A stretch of DNA of 64,000 nt from Oryzias latipes (GCF_002234675.1 NC_019880.2:13939756-14003755), one strand, 5' to 3'; numbered from the stretch's first letter, positions 1 to 12,604 are shown. The notes: generated by a model not told the origin, from the sequence alone. A program made the numbers and translations.

Positions 1-586
1 TTTCTATGACCATTTTCAGGCTCCACGTACAGAAAGCACAGCCATTGAATGCAGGTTGAAAGTCAAACTTTGACCAATCAGGGGCTCGGATTTGGCAGTG
101 ACAAATGGGTAGTGTCCTTTTTAAATGATGTAAGTGCCAACTGTTTGAAAATTGATCATGAAGGAGAAATCAATATTTGTGGTTTGTGCCCGGCTAGAAT
201 TAAATGACCTAAAGTCTTTCATATATCAAAGTAGAGCTGTGAAAGAAAAAGCCTGGAGCAAGATTCCCGAGATTTGCACCACTTCAACATTTCACATTTG
301 CCTCTTCCAGAAGCTAGTAAATAGTAACAAAAGAAAACGGAAAAAAAGCCCCTCCCTGCTTGTCCAGTGTGAACACCATGGGCTAAATCCGTGTTCAAGA
401 ACCTGCATTTAGCGTGTTTGTTAACACGTGTCACATGCCACCAAAGAACAGTCCACCCTACTTTTTATAGACTCAAATATAAAAAATTAAGTGACGTTTT
501 TTATAACAATTGTAATGAAATACAAATAATTTCTTGTAAACGTCTCTGCGCTCAGCAACTACTGAATTTAAAAGGGCCTCAAACTT

Positions 587-620
587 TAACCAATATTCAT
601 TTGTAACCAATATTCATTTG
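587..620. repeat. 17-bp perfect tandem duplication
   Basis: TAACCAATATTCATTTG occurs twice back to back (587-603, 604-620). Recent slippage or a solo duplication; no function visible. Confidence 0.95.
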
Positions 621-687
621 TCTCAAGATAAAAACCTGACTGCTTTTTTACTTTTCTGATGGTTACCTGACAACCCGGGATCTTTTT

Positions 688-739
688 ATCTTCCAGGATG
701 GGTTCGCTTAAGAGTTTAAGCGAACCCATCCTGGAAGAT
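688..739. repeat. perfect 24-bp inverted repeat with 4-nt loop
   Basis: Left arm 688-711 (ATCTTCCAGGATGGGTTCGC and TTAA) is exactly complementary to right arm 716-739; the loop is GAGT. A strong hairpin as RNA or cruciform as DNA. It is not within any repeat I recognise. Confidence 0.95.
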
Positions 740-3203
740 CTCACCACCGTGAAAGCTTTTTGTTTTTCTTATGCTTTTTCTCCCCACTTCCCTTAACACA
801 GTCCAGTTCTTTACTAATTCACTGCGTCAGCACCTCCGAAAAATTACATGAAGCCGGTGCACTCAGACCAGCCGCAGCATCACCTCGAGGGACGGAGAAG
901 CTGCAAGTTTTACCAGTACGACGGTAAACCTGCCTGTCAGCATTCAGATTTTTTTTTTTTTTTTAACTTTTTCGTCACTGAACATCATTAAAACAAAAGG
1001 TTAGTTTAGGTAATATCTACACTGACAAAGGCTGTTACTTTCTTTTTTCTCCTCTGTGGGGGCCCAGCGTCCTGCAGAGATGCTGAAGTTATTCACAGCA
1101 CAGCTGAAGGTGTTGGAGGCGAGCTCCATCCATTGTGGCATTCCAAGCAGGCTTTTCAGTCAGCATTAGAAGAAAGGCTTTGGAGGTTTTTAAGGGCGAG
1201 GAGAAGTGGGACACAGCAGTGCCAGCCATTCCCCCACATTAAGCTCTTTTCTATCACCACTCTCAGCATGCATACATCGTTTCACACTTTCCATTAAAAA
1301 GGAAAAAAAATAAGTTCTAAACCAGCTGGAGTAATAAATAGGCTACTTTACTGGGATTTTGCAAACATGTATTAACTGTGAGATGTTCAGAAAAGACTTC
1401 CCTCACTGCAAAAAAAAAAAAAGAAAAGCCTTTTCACTTCAGACACTGTCATCTCAAAGGATGAGAGAAATAATCCTGGCAACCAGCTTACAAGATGCCA
1501 AGTTATTATCCACCCACGGTTTGTTTTCTGTGGATTTGCAGGATTTTCATGTGTTGGTCATTCTGCTTAGCAGAAAAGAAAGAGACGGGCCATCACATTA
1601 AACAGGCAGTAGCTGGTTATGTAATGGATAGGGCTCCGCGCTCGCACTGTTGTTTTATCTTATTGACACAACCATGAAAGCAGCCCAACAACCCACACTT
1701 GCACTTAGCATCCAGGCTCCAGCTCATACCGGCGCCTCAGATAAAGAGTCCCATGGTGAAAGGGGAGATGCCGCTCAAGCGGTTGTATTCGATAACACTC
1801 GGGGTTGACTTGTCCATGCAGCCGCAGAGGTGACATCCAAAGAGCGGCTTTGGACACATGAACAGGGGCCCAAATAGAACTTAAAGACAAGCGTCTGGCA
1901 TGGACAGCTTTATAGGAAGCAGCAGGGAGCTTCCTTCTGACCACAGCTCCTGTTAGGCCCCCCAAATCCAACCAGCTGTCTTACCTGTTCTGGTTGGTAA
2001 ATCAGTGGTGCAGGAAGCTGCTATTTACAGTCTTATTCACTGCCAGTCAAGGGAAGCATCCTGCCCATCTGTCGTGAAATTCCTCCTTTTTTTACCCATA
2101 TTTACATATCATACATCTGGGAGGATCAGAGGGAGCGCCCTCTGTGCTCTCTGAAGGCTCCTGTGATCTTAAACTGTCAGCTGAGGGAGGTAAACATCAC
2201 ACCAAGCTTCTTCCATCTGCAGGTGGTGGACATGCGCTAGTAAACAGTAAAAAAAGAAAAGAAGAAGCCCCTCCCTGCTTGTCTAGTGTGAACATGACAT
2301 GTTTACGTAGCATGTGGAAGTGAAAAAGGTGTTTAAACCTGTTAGTCACCTCTCAGCTGATGCCCAAGGAGCAAACACCCAGTATCACATTTAATCACTT
2401 TAACAAACACAACTTTAATAGGCTAATGTAAAATGTTTTCTATTATAATTCCAATAAAATTGCATTTGTTTTATGCTACTTTTATGGTTGTCTCTTCAAA
2501 TGTAGGGCATCCAAGAATAAAAATTCAGAGCGATCCTGGAAAAACCTCCACGCTCAAGTGGACAGACGCGAAAGTGAGAAGGATATAATGTCGAAGAGGA
2601 GCAGGTATTTTACTGAAGACAGAGAGTTGGAAATGGGTTTCAATTATTAATTAGCAGGAAGGAAAAAAGATGGAAAAATGCAGTGAAAGATGAGAAGCGG
2701 AATGATGGATGCAGTTATTGGAGGGAAAAGAAGACTGTCCTGAGGCTGCGGTTTCAGTTTGAATGTTATTACTGCTATTAGTCCCAAACAGCTGGGTGAC
2801 CACTGTTTAAATTTGAATATAGGGTTTTTGGTCATATAAATATTGTGCACAGTATAAAAGAAACCTGTGCCACCCTGGAAACATCTGGCCTCAATTTATC
2901 TGAGCTGCAATACAGGTTTGTTCTACCAGGTGCTGCAATAAACCACTTTAGGGCTCTTTCTGTGCATGTCCCAAGTGTGGTCAGAAGCACAGGATGGGTC
3001 TGGAAGGGCATCTACAGTAAGATAGAACCCTTTGACTGTATATGAGAACTGGACTGAGGGACACCCCCTCCCCCCAAACAGGAAGACCCTGCTGGTTCCA
3101 AAAAGCCGAAATCCCACAGACATTTATTAAGAAATAAACAGTTATTGCTCAGTCATTCTATTTGCTAATCACAATTTCTTTTCTTAAAGTATTTTTTTGT
3201 AGT

Positions 3204-3610
3204 GCAAGTGTCACAAAACAGGCAGATGGCTGGTTTCAATTGCAGCAGGTTTATTAGCTCAGCTAAAAGTCCACAAAACTATCATGAGCATCAGAGAAAC
3301 AATGAGAGTAGTCAGGATCCAGGCAAGATTCTGGGCAGGCAAACTGGGTCAGAGACAAAACAGGTTCAGGAAATCAGAAGATCAGGTCTGGATATAACAC
3401 TCGGTAATGCAGGCGGACTGGCACAAACAATTCTTCGCACTGAGTGAGGCTCAGTGCAGTGTTTAAGTAAACTATGAGTGATTGCAAATGAAAGTCAGGT
3501 GTGTAGCATCCAGAAACTGTGCGCTGGGGTTGCTGGGAGATGAAGTGCATGTAGAACTCTGGAGACGGTTCCCACTGATGACCAGAGGGGGAGACAGAGT
3601 TCTGACTTCT
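3204..3610. repeat. teleost dispersed repeat (possible LTR or transposon fragment)
   Basis: I recognise the combination GCAGGTTTATTAG, GTAATGCAGGCGGACTGG, GAGTGAGGCTCAGTGCAGTG, GATTGCAAATGAAAGTCAGG and GCTGCTGGGAGATGAAGTGC as recurrent in fish genomes, but cannot name the family. No second copy is in this window. Confidence 0.4.
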
Positions 3611-3904
3611 AACAGTGAGTTATTCAAGTCATAAGGTGATCAATCAGATGCTTCAACAAAAGTATGTGGTCTAATATCAAACGTTGGAAACGTCTGGTAG
3701 ACAGATTCCCCGGAGCCCGCTTTCAAGTGTTAGGTTTGGCTGAAACACGTGATTGAATCGCGGGGTGATTTACGTGGGTGATCCCGAAAGGGAATCATCA
3801 AAATAAAAAGTAGCCACACCATGGAGGAGTTTTAAGACTTGTTTAAAATCTACAAAGTAAATGTAACTTTTTCTGCCTTGATTAAAAATGCATGTATCCT
3901 TTCA

Positions 3905-4180
3905 TCTGTCTGCCAAAGCCAACCTGGCTACTGTTATACAAAGGCAGAATACACCCTGAACGGGTCACCAGTCTGCTGCAGGGGCACTCACTAAGGGACA
4001 ATTTAGAGATACCATTGAACCTATGAAGGATGTTTTTTGACGGTTGGAGGAAGACAGAGTGAAAATCCTCACATGCACGAGTAGGACATGCAAACTCCAC
4101 CTAGAAAAGACCCAGCTGGGATTTGAACCAGAGCCTTCTTGCTGTGAGGAGAAAGCATTAACACTACACTGCATTACTAT
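3905..4180 (-). mobile_element. tRNA-derived SINE, degenerate copy, reverse orientation
   Basis: Reverse complement carries the same order of segments as the 5958-6360 copy: GTTAATGC.. head remnant, tRNA-like arm, GTGGAGTTTGCATGTCC, TCTAAATTGTCCC, CAGACTGGTGACCCG. It is more diverged and lacks a clear tail, so it is an older insertion. Confidence 0.8.
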
Positions 4181-5828
4181 GGATTTATTTTTGCTTTTTG
4201 ACACAGCTCTGCAAAATCTTTTTAAAATTACTCTAAATTGGCAGCGATAGACACAAAGTTTTATCTGGATAAAAGTAGTTTAGTCGTTGGTTTCTTCCAG
4301 CATCCTGAAGCTGAATGTAATCATGGTGGCTTGTCAACAGAACAATGAATCTCTCTGCAGTGACTGCTGCACAGCTATCACACTTCAGAAGAGGCTTTGA
4401 CTGCATACATGAGACAAGAGGTGTCCTCTATTAATAGTTTTTGAGCTTCCCTTCACCAGAGCAGATACTGAACTTAATTGCATTTCCCAGCCAACCACAA
4501 CAACCTGAGCAGAAAACAAGAAACACTGTTTGGAATCGGTCACATACACCACAGCAGCATGACTGTTTGTATATATACGTCCATTTTTTATTTGTTATTT
4601 TTGGGGCAATAAAACGTCCTGCAGTTATTGCCTTGTTTTGCTTTACTCTTCTCTCTCATGGGAGGACACAGACGATTGTACTGCTGTTCTTCCACTAAAG
4701 ATTTATCCTCTTCTTCTCCCCACCAATACACTTCTCCTATGGCTAAAAACATCACATTCACTTCAAATCTATAACTGTTAGATAATGTGCAGATTTTGAA
4801 GTAAAAGATATTTTAATGTCTACATAAATAAAATAGCTGCAAATCATAGAAGCATTAACCAGCTGCAAGAAGATGCTTCCAGCTGAGGTGGGCTCATGCC
4901 TTTGGGATGAGGTGTTTTCCCAGGCGACAGAGCATATTGAAAGCCATCTGCCTCTCTGCGAGCAGCGCCTTAACGCCACACAAGGCTGCCCATCCACGTC
5001 GCCCATCCACGCCATCCACAGGCCGTGAGCGCTCAGCTCACACCGACCTCCTTACAGCCAAAAGCAGGCATGCTTAAGATAATTGAAGGTTTCTCTTATT
5101 TTTATTTTTTTTATAGAAAGCAAGCATCGGAATTAGACCAAACACAACTGTTTTGCTGTATCTCTGAGCGTGCCGTTCACAGGACACTCTCTGCTGCACA
5201 TCAAAAATCCAATTTACAAAACAGAAAGGGCAGAAAGTCCTGACACCATCAGAATAATCTGTCTGCTGTCACTGTGGATGACTGGAACAAAAAATGACGA
5301 ATATTCCCCCGGGCAGCTCTCTGACAAGCAAAACCTAGCCTCTTAAATGCACTGCCTCCAGGCATGTGCTTCGTTATGTAATGAAGCTGCACTGTGAAAT
5401 CCATAAAGATGCCAAGTGTAACATCCAGCTACAGTATGTTCTCTGATGTAGATTCTTGAAATGCATGAATGTACAATTGTGCATGAAGAACAAATCTGTT
5501 GCAACGCAGCAGGGGCGCGCATACACACAAATGATTCTGACAGCCGCAGAGGGGGTCACAAAAGAAAAAGGGGAAAAGGATGAGGTGCTCCGGCATGGGC
5601 AGCTTTGTCATAAAAGAAAAAATAAACGTTATTTGAACTAAACAACTGTTTGTTACTCTCAAATCCACATCCAAATATCAAGCACACTTTCAACAAACTG
5701 ACTTTACAATATTATTTATTATTATATTTGTCTTTGTGTTTTTTATTAAGTTATTTATATCTGTAGTCAAGTGAAATGTCCATTGTTGCTGCAGGAATTT
5801 GCCTCAGCATTAGCAGCTTATTCATAGT

Positions 5829-6660
5829 TTAAAGTCATGGTCTTTTTGGTGTTTTTAACATGTTCTTGTGGCCTTTTCTGATGATGGAGGACATTTCTAA
5901 AGGAAATTAAACTCAAAATTTGATGTCTGAGTATTTCTTTATTCAAATCATGTTGAAGTAGGGCTGCACGGTGGCGCAGTGGTTAGCGCTCTTGCCTCAC
6001 AGCAAGAAGGCCCCCGGTTCAAGTCCCGGCTGGGGGACCTGAAAAACTACATCAATGGGGGACCTTTCTGTGTGGAGTTTGCATGTTCTCCCGTGGGTGG
6101 GTTTTCTCCGGGATCTCCGGTTTCCTCCCACCGTCCAAAAACATGCTACATAGGTTGATTGGCAACTCTAAATTGTCCATAGGTGTGAGTGTGAGAGTGA
6201 ATGGATGTGTGATTGAGGATATTCCACCCTGCGACAGACTGGCGACCAGTCCAGGGTATCCCTTGCCTACGCCCAAGTGGCCGGAATAGGCTCCAGCAAC
6301 CCGTGACCCCGAAAGGGAATAAACGGTTAAGAAGATGAATGAAATGAAAAAAAAAAATGAAAATCATGTTGAATCCAGAGCTGACTAAAAAAGCCATTTG
6401 AAAAAAAGTGTATTTGTTGCATAGACAATACGTCGGGTGGGCCACAAGCTCCCCGTTTCAGGCTCTCCACAATGGGAAGGGGAAGGATGGCGGGGTTCAC
6501 TCCACGCCGATTGTCCCACCCAAAACTTAGAGACCACTGCCGCTACGCAGACACTGTCCCAGAAAATGACCGATTTTTTATAATTAATCAGCATGATAAT
6601 AATTAAAAGACCACTGGGAACGCTTTAAAATGGATCAAACTATGATGGGAGTGGGCGTTC
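5829..6660 (+). mobile_element. non-autonomous DNA transposon (family A), interrupted by a SINE
   Basis: Segments 5829-5957 and 6361-6660 match the family seen at 40846-41469 and 55592-56213: TTGGTGTTTTTAACATGTTC, TGAGTATTTCTTTATTCAAATC, AAAATGAC, ATAATTAAAAGACC and an end related to GAGTGGG. Removing the SINE and one 13-bp duplicate would rejoin the element. The middle is more diverged than in other copies. Confidence 0.65.
5958..6360 (+). mobile_element. tRNA-derived SINE (Mermaid-type teleost family)
   Basis: Head has RNA polymerase III box A (TGGCGCAGTGG, 5972-5982) and box B (GGTTCAAGTCC, 6016-6026). The body has the familiar fish segments GTGGAGTTTGCATGTTCTCC, TTTCCTCCCACCGTCC, GCGACAGACTGGCGACC and ATAGGCTCCAGCAACCC. 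The tail ends in GAATGAAATG and an A-rich run. A perfect 13-bp target duplication AAATCATGTTGAA flanks it (5945-5957 and 6361-6373). It is inserted inside another repeat. Confidence 0.9.
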
Positions 6661-8203
6661 AACAATGATGTCACTAAGCAGGCATGGATGGTTGGAGGGT
6701 TTGACAAAAAACTGACAATGTAAGCAGGAAAGAATATTTTTCATCTAAAGTACCCAAATGAAAAAAAGTGTTTGGAGCGATGTATTTAAAAAGCTTCAGA
6801 TAAATACTTTAAATCGATGCAAAGGGTCTTTAGTCAATAATAAAAACTTAGGTTTTACTTCAGCACAATGCTTTTTTCCCCCTTTTTAGCCACTCAGGCA
6901 TCCATCCTTGCTCAAAGGTCAGTCACAATGAACCACAGCTCACTTGACGCTCTGATTCACTCTGCTTGACTGAGTCGTAAACCAGGGTTGTGATGCAAGA
7001 ACAAGTGTTCCGGTTGGTCCTTCTTTTCATTCATCACTCAGTCGGACTTCAGGAAAACTTAGAGGACTTGGGGCTTAATTTGTAATTATCTTGGCTGATA
7101 TCTGAGACGAGTGAAGCCACACCCTAAGAGGTTTTCCCAAGTAACTCTCCGTAAATTATGTTGCTTCATTTCCTGCCCACCACTGATATGTGACACTTGA
7201 GCAAAAAGGAACAACGGCTGCAGCATCATCAAGATTTCAAACAAACAGAAGGGGGCTTTCCGTTTTTTCCAGGGTGGCTGCACTCGAGTTACCGATGGAG
7301 AGTGTCAAGAAATCCCAGCAGCTATCAACGTGTTCTAAATGTAATAGCTAACCAATGGCCTTGCAGACTTCATTTTGCATCCTGACAATTGTATTTACCT
7401 GGCTTTGTGGATGGACAGCTATTAGCAGTATTTGGAACAGAGGCTGTCACCTGCTCAGTTGGTTCACTGATCAAAACACAGTGAAAGCAGAGGATCCTGT
7501 TGGGAACGTCTGTTTAAAAAAGAAGATTTATTGAGTGGAAATTGTTGCAGCCGAGGAATAAAATCCAATTTTTGGAAAAGGAAATAAATATTCGAAGATT
7601 CTGCCACCCCATTTAAGAAAAGCACTCTGGAAATCAGGCTAAAAAATGACAAACCCTCCAATCCAAGTTGGTTTTTACAAAAATGAGATACCAAAGGGGA
7701 TGCAGTAATTACCCTTGACACCAAAAGGACGTCTCCCCACACTGAGGCAACTAAGAGCTCTTGATTAAATGTAGGTCTGTCTGATGACTGACATGCAGGG
7801 AGTTCTGAAGAAATATAACCAGGCAGATCCAAGGTTTATTTTCTTAGATGTTTAAAAGAAAGCGTTTCTGACACATGACAGTGAAACCAGTGAGTGGTAG
7901 ATGCACACTGAAACAGACCGCTGCACCATCAGGAGCCCGTGCACGGGTCATTGCTCCTCTTCTGCACATCACACTGCGTCGCAGACAACGGACAACCACA
8001 ATAAACATCCAAATCAAGCCTTGCCTTTCTGTAGACAATCATGTTGGGGGAGTCCTCCTCTGGATCCATCGTGCCGACCCCACCCTGGTCTTTGGAGCCC
8101 TCTGCCATTTTCACTGAGGCCTGTCAGAAGAACAGAGGATGAGGAAAGCTCTGCAGGACACAGAAAACAAAGCTCCTCGATGTCCCTCAAGATTAAAGAT
8201 TCC

Positions 8204-8468
8204 ACACTGCCAAAAACTGGCGCCATTGGTCGATTTTATTTAAATAAGCAAATAAAATCTGCAAATAGGGCAAGAAAAATGTTCTTACCAAGAATTATAT
8301 TAAAAAAAAAACAATTCTAGTCACTAAGATGTGCCTTCTCAAAATAAAATTATTTTGCTACTAAAAAACTTTCTTATAAGATAGTTTTCTTGTAAGACAA
8401 AAAAGAAAACACATTTTCCTTAAAACAAGTCTTTTCTACTTTCTTAAGACTCAGTTTTTGCAGAAGTG
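8204..8468. mobile_element. miniature inverted-repeat element
   Basis: Ends CACACTGCCAAAAACTG and CAGTTTTTGCAGAAGTG are inverted relative to each other with few mismatches, enclosing about 230 bp of AT-rich sequence with partly complementary arms (TTTCTTATAAGATAG; TTTCTTAAGACTC). No coding capacity. Confidence 0.45.
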
Positions 8469-9339
8469 CACTTTCAAGACCTGCTGCTTTCTCCGTTCAA
8501 AAGCATCTGCAATCAAAACAGCTTGTTTTCTCAAATAAGTTGGACTGTAAAGATCTTGTAACTTTGGAAGCATAAAAAAAAGACTGGGCGGTAGAGTAGA
8601 ATCGGACCTATTTGAGCTCATCTGATATAAATTATAGAAGAACAAATGCAGACAAATGTGTCGGCACAGAATAATCAGTAATTATGTATAACCCCTACAA
8701 ACCCTCAGCTGTCGTGCTGCTGATGACTCATCTTTCCTCAGATGAAAACACTCCTCTAATATAATGAGTTAACTCTCACATAGGTGGTAATGCTAGTTTA
8801 AATGCCTGCAGAGCTTTTCATAGTTACGCCTTAAAACTCACAATATGGTGTTTGCTGTATTTTATTTATTTTTTTGTTCTGAACCTGCCTGTAATTTCCT
8901 GAGCTGGGTGCTTTGGGAGTCACTGTTAGGGGGATTTACTCACAACCACTCAACATTCCCAGACACTTCTAGGAAGTCAGTGACAGAAATAATTCTGCTA
9001 ATCTCAGGTTTTATTTTATTTTTTTATCAGCTACCCTTTGCAATTCACAAGCTTTGCCACTCTGCCAGGTTTTATCAAAACCTGATTATTGATTCTTGGA
9101 TCCAGAGACAAATAAAGGCGCCAACAAGACTAAGTGACCCTCCAGTGTTGGAAAAAGAGGCAGGATGATGATATAAAGCCTTCAACCTCTCACTTCTTAA
9201 GTCCTTCTGATTCTTGCAGTGATTTAAAAGAGATTTAGGGCATTTAGTTACATAACTTATGAGATGCTCAGTGAGAAAAAAAGTATAATAAAAGCACAAA
9301 GGTTTAGTGCCATCCTTGGAAAACTGGTAAATACGTGGG

Positions 9340-9371
9340 AGCATATAGTTTAGTGAGCATATAGTTTAGTG
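9340..9371. repeat. 16-bp tandem duplication
   Basis: AGCATATAGTTTAGTG repeated twice in direct contact. Located in non-coding sequence with no gene nearby. Confidence 0.9.
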
Positions 9372-10040
9372 AATGAGTAACCCTCTATCCTTCCCTTCCC
9401 CTTGTTATTGCCACCAGAAGTGCAGACAGCAGCACTCCCCATTGGCTAACAGGTCTGTGCTCTCTTAAGAGTCCAGGCACATTAGACAGCCCATATTTGT
9501 ATTCACATCAGAGGCCAAACACAAAGCCAACACGTATGGATTTCATACCTGTTCAAGCAACTGTGCGAAGAGGTGCAACGAGAGCAAGGGTTTTTAGAGA
9601 CACAACTTCCTCTAAAGAAATCAAAATCTGCACAAATAAAAAGCCCACAGGGTCCAGGATGAAGAAGCAATGAAGACACAAGGTGAAGCGGAGAGTTCCC
9701 CGTCTCACGGAGCAGTGTGTTTGTGTGTGCACCTCAAATACACACACAGCAAACACCAATTCATGAAGGGGGCAAACAGAAAGAGGGACTTTGCACACGT
9801 ATGCAGTAAATGGCACAAACTGAAAGGACACACAAACACACAACATGCGAGCGGTGCCCCACATCCATGCCGAACCCACACTGCAATGGAGATTCCCAAA
9901 TCCCTGTTTGCTCCCCAGCATTGCAGCCCCACATCTTTGACTGTCACTGAAGCATTTGTTACCTGAAGAACCAAAATAACAGCCGGTCCACTCTGCCGCC
10001 CCCCCCCAACCCACCTTAGCAACAAACAGCAGGCAGCTTC

Positions 10041-10540
10041 ATGGTGTAATTGGCAGAGGGAAGTGAAGAAGAAGGGAAAAAAAAGCAGCAAAAGATAAAT
10101 AGAGGGAGGGGGAAGCTGGCAGGACACTGCAGTACTCCTTCAGTCCTCCTCTTCTCCTCCTCCTCTCTTCACCAGTCCTGCATTGCCCTGGCAGCTGAGG
10201 AGATCCTCACTTGCGCACACCTCTCTCATCCCTCCTCTTCCCCTGCCTGCATGCGCTCCAGACTGAGCGGCGAAGAGTGAGGGGAGAAAGAAAGGGGGCG
10301 AAAGAGGCTGTGCAACAGAGAAAGGCAGATCAAGTTGAAAAAAAAAGGGGGAGGGATGAAGGAATTAGAGAGAATAGAAAGAGGGAGGAGAAAGACAGGC
10401 GGCGGCGGGGAGGGGAGGGGTGCGAGCGCCAGAGAGCTGTTGATGCACAGCAGAGGAGAAAGGAGGACAGGGGGGATGCACGTTGCAGCAGCGCCCACTG
10501 ATGCTGAAAGTAATAAACTCTTCAATGAGCTAACATTTCA
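10041..10540 (-). promoter_or_regulatory. candidate promoter / 5' exon of the next minus-strand gene
   Basis: The only GA- and CpG-rich block in the first 14 kb (AGGCGGCGGCGGGGAGGGG; GCGAGCGCC; GAGCGGCGAAG). Read on the minus strand it is pyrimidine-rich, has a TATA-like CTATTTATC near 10097, and ends in a donor-like AAG-GTGGGT near 10015. Remembered mammalian synteny puts RGS6 downstream of SIPA1L1 in the same orientation, so this could be an rgs6 first exon. No protein similarity supports it. Confidence 0.3.
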
Positions 10541-10549
10541 ATGGTGATA

Positions 10550-12030
10550 TAAAAACACACATTTATGATTTTATGTACTTTTTCCAATTTTCATGCAACT
10601 GAGATGACCCAAATACTATTTTTTCCACAAAATTATTTCAGAGATTCTGTTCTTTAAGTTAACAAATGCGCACTTCAGTTTTAATCTGGAAACTCATTCT
10701 AGCTTAAATGGCAACCTAAACCATCAGCCTTTTTTTCCTTCTTCTTTTTCGTAAATTAATTCCCACAAGCCCTGGAGGAGGAGACGCCAAAAATACACAG
10801 TACTGGCAATTTGTGAAAGCTTGCATGCCGAGTAACAGCACACACAGGAGTACAGATGTCTGCATAAGAACAACGTTGATTCTCATTGTTTTTCGTTTTT
10901 TTGTTTCCTATCAGTTTCCTTAGCAGGAATCCTGGGAGGAGTGATGAAACCCTGGCGTCATGCCTTTTTTTCTTCTTTTTTAAACATTTGTCATGCTTCC
11001 AGGGCTCAGAAAAGAAAAGATCCCCCATTGGGGGTTTAATCAAGCCTGACACAAAGAAAAATCAAATCTCTTGTGATTAACTGCAGTTCTGTCGTCTTTT
11101 ATTTCTTGAGGGAAAAAAAAGATCAAATTATCAAGAAGAGGCAGCAGCAGCTCTGTGTAAATTTGGTAACCAAGGGAAACTAGGGTTGAACACCGGCTTG
11201 TGTGACAGGTCTCACCTTCTGCTGCCATGTCTACACATTTACATGAGCCACTTCGTCCATGTGGCGCCCATAAAAAGCACAATGCTTAGGGGACTCGTCT
11301 GACATGCAAGGGTAGGGCGGCGGAGCTATAATAATTTGTGTTCATACTAAATCAATCTACACAAACACCCACACTGCCAAAAAAGTTACACTAATGACCA
11401 CATGAAGACAAATCCAGTCCAAATGTTGAGTTATATCTTATGAATAATAATTAGATTCAGTGCAAAAGATTAAAAGGCGTCTTAGGTACGAACATACAGT
11501 ATGTCAAAAAATAAAAGTTCTGATTAAATTTCTGACAAAAAATTGCATACACCTAAAAAATGGCCATATACTTAATGAAATACAATCTCCTTTGTACATA
11601 AAATGTCCTAAATCTAACATCACACAACGTTTCCACTTTTGTTCCTTATTTTTACACAACTGTTAAATAATACTCTATTTTTTTTTCTTTTTGTGCAGCA
11701 AAAAAATTTAAAGGCAGCATTTCCAACAAAATAACTCAGAAGTTTATTTTTGTAGAAAACAGCTTTTCTTGAAAATCCATTAAAAAAAAAACACTTTTAT
11801 GCTTTAATCCTATTATAAGCCTTTTTGTTAAAAGGAACACAAACACACCATCCAGCATTTTTTTTTCCTGTTCACAGAAAAATACATTAAAATGTTTGAG
11901 AAGTGAGAATACATCCAGGAAAACTTGTTTATAGTGTTGCAGCTCTAACAAATGACAAATATACTTTTTACCATTTCACTTGAATTTTTATCATTTAGGT
12001 GTCTTAAAGGAAAATTGTTCTGGTCAAATA
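10550..12030. other. unassigned AT-rich spacer
   Basis: AT-rich sequence between the candidate promoter block and the sipa1l1 3' end; several T- and A-runs. No coding or RNA feature recognised. Confidence 0.5.
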
Positions 12031-12037
12031 TAAGTTT

Positions 12038-12368
12038 AAAAATCCCACTCAGAGGAAAATTCTGTTTTGTTTTGTTTTTATACTGTGGTGTGTTTATCTG
12101 ACGGAGGGCAAATATTAGGAAAAATAAACTCAAAATTGCATTTCTGAGTATTTCTTTATTAAAATCATTAAGAATCAGGAGAAGATAAAATGCAGTTTGA
12201 AAACGTTTTGCATGTAGAAGCTACAATCGGCCAGCCACAAGCCTCCTGCTCTGCTCCATTCTGATGCATCCACTTATAGATAAATACCATGTATGTTTTT
12301 GTTTTGCCTGTCCGAGCTGGGATGTGGCTAAAACTGTACAAGAAGATGATCGGAGTGGGACGTTAATG
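12038..12368 (+). mobile_element. family A transposon copy with internal deletion
   Basis: Left half matches (TTGCATTTCTGAGTATTTCT, AATCAGGAG, TCCATTCTGATGCATCCAC, GAGCTGGGATGTGGCT), then jumps directly to the right end (AGATGATCGGAGTGGGACG). The middle third present in other copies is deleted. Lies just beyond the presumed sipa1l1 3' end. Confidence 0.6.
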
Positions 12369-12604
12369 GTGCCCTTGGAAAATAGGTTGACCTTAAAAGT
12401 AAAAAAAAAAAGCAAACATGTACTAGACTTGCCATCTTTAATTATTTTTAAACACAATAATTCCTTAAAGTGTCCAATTATACAAGCGCACTTAAATGTA
12501 TTTATATTCACACAATTTTACCCCAATCGCTAAAGAAGCGCAAAAGAACACAGAAAGCGAGTTAATCACCTCGAAGACGCTGCAACAAAAAACTATTTCG
12601 CCAG

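Larger units (their letters stand above)
1..10040. other. non-coding region left of sipa1l1
   Basis: Apart from the repeats listed (587-620, 688-739, 3204-3610, 3905-4180, 5829-6660, 8204-8468, 9340-9371) I see no coding exon, RNA gene or clear regulatory site. A roughly 60-bp segment (AAGCCCCTCCCTGCTTGTC with an A-rich lead and GTGTGAAC tail) occurs at about 310-374 and again at 2240-2292. Intervals 1-580, 740-3200, 4190-5820, 6670-8200 and 8470-10000 are otherwise unassigned; they may be an intron of a neighbouring gene. Confidence 0.5.

Noticed and set aside
1705-1971. 88-codon minus-strand frame with plausible composition
   Set aside because: No family signature, no splice context and no conserved neighbour; length is within chance for this base composition.
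5958-6060. Possible tRNA gene
   Set aside because: Has A and B boxes, but continues directly into the SINE body and is flanked by a target duplication; it cannot form a full cloverleaf as a gene.
9553-10014. 153-codon minus-strand frame
   Set aside because: Cys/Val/Phe-rich translation of CA/GT-rich sequence, no domain, overlaps other frames of similar length.
10226-10525. Open frames on both strands through the GA-rich block
   Set aside because: Low-complexity translations (Arg/Lys/Glu or Ser/Leu/Pro) of purine-rich DNA without family similarity.
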